37,232 nucleotides of DNA, from positions 1 to 37,232 of the forward strand of contig JAISJU010000035.1 in assembly GCA_031261165.1 (NCBI GenBank). Reading direction: 5' to 3'. Below the pieces are notes generated by a model that saw only the letters and a program-made list of their open reading frames with translations, was not told the DNA's origin and searched no databases. The DNA is from Prevotellaceae bacterium. Lineage in GTDB: Bacteria > Bacteroidota > Bacteroidia > Bacteroidales > Paludibacteraceae. This document shows, in pieces, positions 32,481-37,232 of this stretch. The position numbers and the translations under genes are program-made. Numbering within the stretch: the first letter of the stretch is position 1; every line of letters starts with the position of its first letter.

Positions 32481-33500
32481 TTACTTCGTATTTTTCTTAT
32501 AATACTTTATCATTTTCGGCACCACTTCTTCCACCGTTCCGGTTATCACATAGTCGGCAATGGCGTTGATAGGTGCGGCGGGGTCGCTGTTGATGGCGAT
32601 AATAATCGCGCTTTCCTGCATACCGGCGATATGTTGGATTTGCCCCGAAATGCCGCAAGCGATATAAAGTTTCGGGCGCACAGTAACGCCGGTTTGTCCG
32701 ATTTGACGCTCGTGTTCGGCAAAGCCCGCATCAACTGCCGCGCGGCTCGCGCCGACTTCTGCACCCAACACGTCTGCCAATTCATAAAGCAAGCCGAAGT
32801 TGTCCGCCGAGCCTACACCGTAGCCACCCGACACAATAATCGGTGCCGCGCCCAGATTGACTTTCGATTTTTCAATGTGGCGTTCAATCACGCTCACGGC
32901 GAAATCCGTGTCATTCACATAGTCTTTGGCATTGAGGCGGTGCGTTTCGCCTTTGTAGTTTTCGTCAAGCACTTCTTTTTTCATTACGCCCTGACGCACG
33001 GTTGCCATTTGCGGGCGACATTCGGGATTGACAATCGTTGCCACGATGTTGCCGCCGAAAGCGGGGCGGATTTGGTAGAGCAGATTTTGATAGGTTTTGC
33101 CCTCTTTCTTATCCTCGTGGTCGCCGATTTCGAGCGAGGTGCAGTCCGCAGTCAATCCGCTGAACAGGGCAGACGATACGCGTGGTCCCAAGTCGCGCCC
33201 AACGCTCGTTGCGCCCATCAGCGCGATTTGCGGCTTTTCTTCTCCGAAAAGTTTTACCAACACGGAGGTGTAGGGCAACGAGGTGTAATATTTCAGCCGC
33301 TCGTCATCAACAATGCTCAGCACATCAACGCCGTATTTGAATACCTGTGCGCCGATGCCGTCAAGTTTGTAACCAATGCCAATGGCTTCGAGTTGGCAAC
33401 CGAGTTCGTTGGCAAGTTTTCTGCCTTTGGTCAGCAGTTCGAGGCTTACGTCTGCCACGATGCCGTCTTCTATTTCGAGATATACATATAAATTGTTCAT
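32481..33500 (-). CDS. etfA: Electron transfer flavoprotein alpha subunit
   Basis: The 339-residue protein has an N-terminal ETF-type Rossmann domain and the C-terminal FAD-binding domain with the hallmark sequence ASRAAVDAGFAEHERQIGQTG, then VRPKLYIACGISGQIQHIAGM and INSDPAAPINAIADYVITG. ETF carries electrons from acyl-CoA dehydrogenases and related flavoenzymes to the quinone pool or takes part in bifurcation; it pairs with the beta subunit encoded upstream on the same strand. The two genes are normally adjacent but here are separated by a four-helix-bundle gene and its repeats. No acyl-CoA dehydrogenase gene follows; a terminator ends the unit. Confidence 0.94.
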   Translation of the reverse strand: MNNLYVYLEIEDGIVADVSLELLTKGRKLANELGCQLEAIGIGYKLDGIGAQVFKYGVDVLSIVDDERLKYYTSLPYTSVLVKLFGEEKPQIALMGATSVGRDLGPRVSSALFSGLTADCTSLEIGDHEDKKEGKTYQNLLYQIRPAFGGNIVATIVNPECRPQMATVRQGVMKKEVLDENYKGETHRLNAKDYVNDTDFAVSVIERHIEKSKVNLGAAPIIVSGGYGVGSADNFGLLYELADVLGAEVGASRAAVDAGFAEHERQIGQTGVTVRPKLYIACGISGQIQHIAGMQESAIIIAINSDPAAPINAIADYVITGTVEEVVPKMIKYYKKNTK

Positions 33501-33508
33501 AATTCTTT

Positions 33509-33573
33509 GAAGTTACAGAAGTTACGGAAGTTAGGCGAAGTTACAGTTTCTTTTGAAGTTACGGAAGTTAGAA
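33509..33573. repeat. GAAGTTAC repeat cluster, left border of the four-helix-bundle gene
   Basis: Units GAAGTTACAGAAGTTACGG and GAAGTTAG (33509-33534) and again GAAGTTACGGAAGTTAG (33555-33571) lie between etfA and the small gene. The stop codon of the small gene (33568-33570) falls within a unit. Confidence 0.8.
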
Positions 33574-33951
33574 ATTCTGTTTTGTATCTTCGTATAATAC
33601 TTTGCAATAACTGTTCAACGCTTTACTTGTTTCTTCTAATTGGTTAATTAAATATTGATATTGTTCTGTGTTAATGTAATTTAAGTCTTTTGATAAGATT
33701 AAGAAGTAGCGACATTCTTCGAGGCTGCCTTGCGAAATATTAAAGAAACGCAATTTTTCGTTTTTCCCTTTTCTTTTGTAACCTTCTGCAATATTTGCAG
33801 GAATAGAAACCGCCGCTCTGCGAAGTTGAGAAACGAGTCCGAAAAGTTCGTGTTTTGGAAAATTCTCACTTATTTTATAGGTAGCAAGCACAAATTGATG
33901 CGCTTTTTGCCACATTCTTAAATCAGTAAATGAATTAGTTTTGTTTTCCAT
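33568..33951 (-). CDS. Four-helix bundle protein (23S rRNA intervening-sequence protein family)
   Basis: The 127-residue protein matches the bS23/IVP-type four-helix bundle family: FTDLRMWQKAHQFVLATYKIS at the start, the highly conserved LVSQLRRAAVSIPANIAEGYKRKG near 40-63, then FFNISQGSLEECRYFLILSKDL. Such proteins are encoded in 23S rRNA intervening sequences, free-standing in many Bacteroidetes genomes, and as Avd in diversity-generating retroelements; their role is unclear. It lies between etfB and etfA on the same strand, bounded on both sides by inverted GAAGTTACGG repeats, and so looks inserted into the operon. No reverse transcriptase is nearby. Confidence 0.93.
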   Translation of the reverse strand: MENKTNSFTDLRMWQKAHQFVLATYKISENFPKHELFGLVSQLRRAAVSIPANIAEGYKRKGKNEKLRFFNISQGSLEECRYFLILSKDLNYINTEQYQYLINQLEETSKALNSYCKVLYEDTKQNF

Positions 33952-33961
33952 ATTCCGAATT

Positions 33962-34010
33962 CTGTAACTTCCGTAACTTCTCTAACTTCGTTTTTAACTT
34001 CCGTAACTTC
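33962..34010. repeat. GTAACTTC repeat cluster, right border of the four-helix-bundle gene
   Basis: TGTAACTTCCGTAACTTC, CTAACTTC and again TAACTTCCGTAACTTC are the inverted complement of the left cluster at 33509-33573. It ends at the base before the etfB stop. Confidence 0.8.
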
Positions 34011-34877
34011 TTATCCTATCGTATGATTTACGATTAATTCTTTCATTAGTTCGTCTATTTCACTGTCGGCAGCCGTCAGTTTTTTGCTTTCTTTGGCGGT
34101 GAAAACCACGCTTTCGATTTGCTTTACTTTCGTAGGCGAGCCGGATAAACCGAGCCATTTCGCATCGTGTTCTATGTCGGCAACACTCCATTCGGTGATG
34201 TTCAGATAGGCTGCCGAGTCATACAAATCGGCGTAATCATCGGCACTTTCCTGTCTTTCGCTCGGTGTTTTGGCGCGTTTGAACTTCATTGTCCGTTTGG
34301 CATTACGCGGGCGGCATTCGGCAGCCGAGCCATTGACCGTTAAAACGAGCGGCAATTTGCCTTCCACCACTTCAATGCCGTTTTCGAGGCGGCGTTTGAC
34401 GGTGATTTTGCCGTCTTTTGCATCAAGAATTTCCTCCACATAAGTGATTTGCGGCAATCCGAGTTTTTCGGCAACCTGAGGACCTACCTGCGCCGTGTCG
34501 CCGTCAATCGCCTGCCGTCCGCACACGATAACATCAACTTGCGGAAAATTTCTGATGGCGCACGAAAGGGCGTAAGACGTGGCGAGGGTGTCCGAGCCTG
34601 CAAACTCGCGCCCACTGAGCAAAAAGCCTTTGTCCGCACCCCGATAGAGGCTTTCGCGGATAATTTCGGCAGCGCGTGCCGGTCCCATTGTGAGGATACT
34701 GACGGTGGAGCCTTCAAAGCGGTCTTTCAGGCGCAGAGCCTGTTCGAGCGCATTGAGGTCTTCGGGGTTGAAGATGGCGGGCAGCGCGGCGCGATTCACC
34801 GTTCCGTCTGCCTTCATCGCATCTTTGCCCACGTTGCGGGTGTCGGGCACCTGCTTGGCAAGAACTACAATATTCAT
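34011..34877 (-). CDS. etfB: Electron transfer flavoprotein beta subunit
   Basis: The 288-residue protein begins MNIVVLAKQVPDTRNV, the usual ETF-beta start, and continues with FNPEDLNALEQALRLKD, the AMP/nucleotide-binding Rossmann segments, and CGRQAIDGDTAQVGPQVAEKLGLPQITYVEE, the family signature (about 115-145). It forms the heterodimer with etfA. An upstream in-frame ATG at 34889 would add MSKI, but it lies in a TTAGACATTAG-type repeat and is less likely. The leader carries a 16-bp hairpin and a -7 box. The normally adjacent etfA is about 500 bp away because of the inserted small gene. Confidence 0.94.
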   Translation of the reverse strand: MNIVVLAKQVPDTRNVGKDAMKADGTVNRAALPAIFNPEDLNALEQALRLKDRFEGSTVSILTMGPARAAEIIRESLYRGADKGFLLSGREFAGSDTLATSYALSCAIRNFPQVDVIVCGRQAIDGDTAQVGPQVAEKLGLPQITYVEEILDAKDGKITVKRRLENGIEVVEGKLPLVLTVNGSAAECRPRNAKRTMKFKRAKTPSERQESADDYADLYDSAAYLNITEWSVADIEHDAKWLGLSGSPTKVKQIESVVFTAKESKKLTAADSEIDELMKELIVNHTIG

Positions 34878-34914
34878 AATTTTAGACATTAGATTTTTAG
34901 ACGTTTAGACATTA

Positions 34915-34993
34915 GACTTGCGATATGCGATTTGCGACAGTCGCATATCGCAAGTCGCATATCTCACATCTTATTTTTTAGCGGGCAAATATA
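34915..34993 (-). promoter_or_regulatory. etfB promoter and hairpin leader
   Basis: The minus strand reads TATATTTG at 34993-34986 (a -7 box). Downstream of it, within the leader of about 100 nt, GACTTGCGATATGCGA (34915-34930) and TCGCATATCGCAAGTC (34941-34956) form a perfect 16-bp stem with a 10-nt loop. TTTAGAC-type direct repeats at 34881-34915 follow before the ATG. Confidence 0.55.
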
Positions 34994-35037
34994 CGAATTG
35001 AATTTTATTTTTCAGCCAATTTCGAGAAAAAACTGAC

Positions 35038-35073
35038 AAAAAACCTGTTAAGTTTTTGAAACTTAGCAGGTTT
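35038..35073 (-). terminator. Palindromic repeat terminator (copy B), ends the 49-codon gene
   Basis: AAACCTGTTAAGTTT (35041-35055) and AAACTTAGCAGGTTT (35059-35073) form a 15-bp stem with one G-T pair. On the minus strand a T-run follows. It starts 3 bp after the small gene's stop. Confidence 0.8.
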
Positions 35074-35075
35074 AG

Positions 35076-35225
35076 TCAAGAGGCTCTTCGGCTTTCACGT
35101 ACAAAGTTAATGATTTCCTCAGTAGTTATATCCGTGTTGATGCCTTCAATGTCAAAAGGCGATGCTTTGCGCTTTTCTGGTATTGGCACGATTCTTAGTC
35201 GATGTCTGTTACAATTCCCGTACAT
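35076..35225 (-). CDS. 49-residue protein, antitoxin-like tail
   Basis: A 49-codon frame starts at ATG 35225 and ends at TGA 35076, with a promoter box 22 bp upstream and a terminator hairpin 3 bp after the stop, so it looks like a complete transcription unit. The protein starts MYGNCNRHRLRIVPIPEKRK and ends FDIEGINTDITTEEIINFVRE plus SRRAS. The C-terminal half recalls short antitoxins that end in a TTEEI-type helix, but I cannot assign a family with confidence, and no toxin gene is next to it. It could be a solitary or truncated antitoxin. It is hydrophilic and probably cytoplasmic. Confidence 0.6.
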   Translation of the reverse strand: MYGNCNRHRLRIVPIPEKRKASPFDIEGINTDITTEEIINFVRESRRAS

Positions 35226-35247
35226 TTATGAGTTCTATTTGTAGGTG

Positions 35248-35255
35248 CAAAGATA
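35248..35255 (-). promoter_or_regulatory. -7 box (TATCTTTG) of the 49-codon gene
   Basis: The minus strand reads TATCTTTG at 35255-35248, predicting a leader of about 15 nt before ATG 35225. Confidence 0.6.
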
Positions 35256-35302
35256 AATACTTTTTTCTTATTATGAAACAAACAATTAAAAGTATAAATA
35301 AA

Positions 35303-35335
35303 AAACCTGTTAAGTTTTTGAAACTTAACAGGTTT
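35303..35335 (-). terminator. Palindromic repeat terminator (copy C), ends the BspA-like gene
   Basis: A perfect 15-bp stem (AAACCTGTTAAGTTT at 35303-35317, AAACTTAACAGGTTT at 35321-35335) is followed on the minus strand by a T-run. It lies 20 bp after the stop of the large gene. Confidence 0.85.
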
Positions 35336-35354
35336 GAGAAAATTCATTTTCCGA

Positions 35355-37148
35355 TTATTCTTTCACCAATTTCTTTGTAACCAATTGTTTATCTATCGTC
35401 ATTTTGACAAAATACACCCCGGCGGACAATGCGGAAATATTGATGTTTTGTAGGGGCGAATTGCATTCGCCCTGATTTTGCGGGCGTATATCATTCGGGC
35501 GTATGCCATACGCCCCTACCGTGCGACCGGTTATATCCACGACCTCTATTTTTTCGATTTCGTTTTCCGATTGGATAAAAATTTCGTCTTGGGCGGGATT
35601 GGGATAAATGTTGATTTTGCTATTTTCCACATCATTTATTCCGCTTGTGCCTGCACCATCTTGCGTAACATATATTGTTCTCGTTATTCCGCCGCCTGAA
35701 ACCGTAACGGTTGTGCTGTGCGGAGAAGTAGAGTAGTTCTGCGCTGCCTCCATAGTAAATGTTCCGTTATCTGATATTGAAGGACTTCTTTTTACGTGAC
35801 CGACACCGTTGCCTGTTCCCGGTATGGTAAGCCACGATGGGTCATTAGACGTTGCATTCCAATCTACATTGGAAGTAACAGTTATTTCAGAAGAAGTGCC
35901 GCCATTTGCCGTAAAATGATAAGGTGAAGTAGTATAAGTATAGGTTTCTGGTAAAATACTAAGCGAAGGCGTAGGCGCAGTATAATTCGCAGGTTTATAA
36001 ACGCTTAAATCACTTTTAGTAAAACTGTTATGTGCCTCTACTTTATAATACCAAGTTCCGTTTGATGGCGGTGTGTCGGTAATGCTTGTACCATTGAAGA
36101 CTGTTCCTATTGCTGTATATGTTCCGTTATAACTGTTACTTCTATGCACGGTATAACTTGTGGCAGCGGCAACACTTCCCCACGAAAGATTAATGACAGA
36201 GCCGTTTTGTGTGGGATTATTAAGCGTGGGTATGGATAAATAGGCTCTGTAAGTAAGTGTAAATGTAAAATCCCCCCAACCACCATAATTACTTACATAA
36301 ACTTCGCCTGTGTAATTAGAAGGTTGCAGGCTATTTATTTTATCTCCTGAACCATTATACACTTCATAAAAGCGAGTAGAAGAGAATATGTAATTTATAC
36401 CAGAAGTAAAGGGTATTTTATACACTACATTGCCATTATCACAATCACGTACTTCTCCATTTTTTATTTGCGAGTCATATTTTGGTACAGGCAATAATTC
36501 TTCATCATAAAGAATTACCTTTGTACCTGTATATAGGGTAAAACAATTGTTATTGTATAAATTCGGCATAACCCGAAGTTTAGAACTGCCACCCATATTA
36601 TTAAAAGGATATTCAGTACCGTTTATGGGGTTAAAGTTTGGTTTCGTTGGAGGGAAATACTCAAATCGCGGAGGACTTGACATTCGACAATCTATTGTCA
36701 GTTTGCTACAACCATAAAATGCCCCACCTTCTATCGTAGTAACACAAGCAGGAATTGTTAGCGAAGTCAAATTGCTGCAATTCATAAACGATGTAACTCC
36801 TATTCTCTCAACTGTAGGTGCAATGTTTACCTCGGTCAAATAAGAGCAATCCTTAAACGCATTATTGCCAATGTTCTTTACTCCTTTATCTATGTTAACA
36901 GTTCTTATGAAATTACGTGAAGCATACCAAGGCGGAGTACCATTATCATTACCGGTATACGAGAAGTCTGCCATATAACAATAAGCATCGCCACTGATAG
37001 ATAAAACTCCGGTGCTTGTGTTTAGGCTTGCTGTAACAACATATGAAGGCCAGCTTTTATCGCCGATGTCCCACGTTTGTCCCATTGCTTTGTTTGTAAA
37101 GGCACAAAAGCATAAAGCCATCATTAATGAAATACTAATCTTTTTCAT
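35355..37148 (-). CDS. Secreted BspA-type LRR/FN3/BACON protein with T9SS type A tail
   Basis: The 597-residue precursor has a signal peptide (ending KAMGQ, about residue 24). BspA-like leucine-rich repeats cover about 80-160 (IRTVNIDKGVKNIGNNAFKDCSYLTEVNI, VERIGVTSFMNCSNLTSLTIP, VTTIEGGAFYGCSKL). An FN3 domain lies near 310-390 (INLSWGSVAAATSYTVHRS), then a BACON domain (about 395-495, SSEITVTSNVDWNATSNDPSWLTI to TRTIYVTQDG). The end is a type A T9SS sorting domain (KINIYPNPAQDEIFI, finishing KQLVTKKLVKE). Within it, about 24 residues (GAYGIRPNDIRPQNQGECN and neighbours) come from an in-frame palindromic repeat. BspA and BACON proteins usually bind host or carbohydrate ligands; the ligand here is unknown. 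About 84 bp upstream reach the window edge with no clear promoter. Confidence 0.87.
   Translation of the reverse strand: MKKISISLMMALCFCAFTNKAMGQTWDIGDKSWPSYVVTASLNTSTGVLSISGDAYCYMADFSYTGNDNGTPPWYASRNFIRTVNIDKGVKNIGNNAFKDCSYLTEVNIAPTVERIGVTSFMNCSNLTSLTIPACVTTIEGGAFYGCSKLTIDCRMSSPPRFEYFPPTKPNFNPINGTEYPFNNMGGSSKLRVMPNLYNNNCFTLYTGTKVILYDEELLPVPKYDSQIKNGEVRDCDNGNVVYKIPFTSGINYIFSSTRFYEVYNGSGDKINSLQPSNYTGEVYVSNYGGWGDFTFTLTYRAYLSIPTLNNPTQNGSVINLSWGSVAAATSYTVHRSNSYNGTYTAIGTVFNGTSITDTPPSNGTWYYKVEAHNSFTKSDLSVYKPANYTAPTPSLSILPETYTYTTSPYHFTANGGTSSEITVTSNVDWNATSNDPSWLTIPGTGNGVGHVKRSPSISDNGTFTMEAAQNYSTSPHSTTVTVSGGGITRTIYVTQDGAGTSGINDVENSKINIYPNPAQDEIFIQSENEIEKIEVVDITGRTVGAYGIRPNDIRPQNQGECNSPLQNINISALSAGVYFVKMTIDKQLVTKKLVKE
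35450..35519. repeat. 70-bp palindromic element inserted in frame in a T9SS sorting domain
   Basis: The element begins GTAGGGGCGAATTGCATTCG and ends GTATGCCATACGCCCCTAC, so its outer ends (TAGGGGCG/CGCCCCTA) are inverted repeats. It contains smaller palindromes GGGCGAATTGCATTCGCCC and GGGCGTATGCCATACGCCC. It lies between the ITGRT and NINISALSAG blocks of the sorting domain and keeps the frame open. A GGGCGAA.TTCGCCCCTAC relative forms the etfA terminator at 32453-32476. Confidence 0.75.
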
Positions 37149-37232
37149 AGGTTAATTGATTTTTTAGTGAATAAATTTTGTTTATTTGTTAGCATTTATG
37201 GGCAGTTGCTATTCTGTATATGATTGTGGCAG

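Noticed and set aside
32439-33491. Long plus-strand open frame opposite etfA
   Set aside because: etfA is unmistakable on the minus strand; the opposite frame begins in the repeat/terminator region and has no family features.
33568-33951. Four-helix-bundle gene considered as Avd of a diversity-generating retroelement
   Set aside because: No reverse transcriptase, template repeat or variable repeat is visible in the window.

Overview
The window looks like chromosomal DNA of an anaerobic or host/sludge-associated member of the Bacteroidetes, probably Bacteroidales. The grounds are: several secreted proteins ending in type IX secretion (T9SS) sorting domains, a PorP/SprF partner protein, BACON, GLUG and BspA-type repeats, an OmpP1/FadL porin, and recurrent Bacteroidetes -7 promoter boxes (TAnnTTTG) in front of genes, usually without Shine-Dalgarno sequences. 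Species cannot be named from the sequence alone.

Layout. 1-4.6 kb: the 3' part of a giant Ig-like adhesin with a type B T9SS signal, then its PorP/SprF-family partner. 4.8-8.3 kb: a GH13 amylase-like lipoprotein, initiator tRNA-Met, and a minus-strand pair (M16 peptidase, O-methyltransferase). 8.3-8.7 kb: a gene-free stretch holding a long rod-shaped inverted repeat behind a promoter, a candidate non-coding RNA. 8.7-15.4 kb: secreted or surface genes (repeat protein, Ig-like lipoprotein, serine endopeptidase with T9SS tail, acyltransferase, CotH-like protein), partly AT-rich. 15.6-19.3 kb: aminotransferase, Crp/Fnr regulator, DUF2490 and DUF4956 proteins. 19.4-24.1 kb: arginine-type genes (argB, M20 deacylase) and a flippase-like membrane protein, interrupted by an AAA/DUF4143 ATPase cassette. 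The cassette has a phased operator array and follows a broken copy of the start of the M20 gene. 24.1-28.2 kb: accessory DNA with a RhuM-type protein, a GLUG/T9SS protein behind a 300-400 nt structured leader, and a decayed AlbA_2/RecG-like gene. 28.4-37.2 kb: FadL-type porin, recG, etfB/etfA split by a four-helix-bundle gene bounded by inverted repeats, a 49-codon gene with its own promoter and terminator, and a BspA/FN3/BACON protein with a T9SS tail.

How the parts fit. At least five products are predicted T9SS cargo (adhesin, protease, CotH-like protein, GLUG protein, BspA-like protein), with one PorP/SprF partner beside the type B cargo. Core metabolism is represented by aspartate aminotransferase, argB plus an M20 deacylase, and the electron transfer flavoprotein. 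The DNA between genes is rich in short palindromic repeats. Several serve as terminators, and some have entered coding sequence: an in-frame insertion in a T9SS domain, and a signal peptide built from repeat arms.

The items most worth following up are the structured leader at 25.05-25.45 kb, the rod-shaped RNA candidate at 8.44-8.61 kb, the ATPase cassette with 22-bp phased operators beside a broken M20 copy, and the repeat-bounded gene between etfB and etfA.
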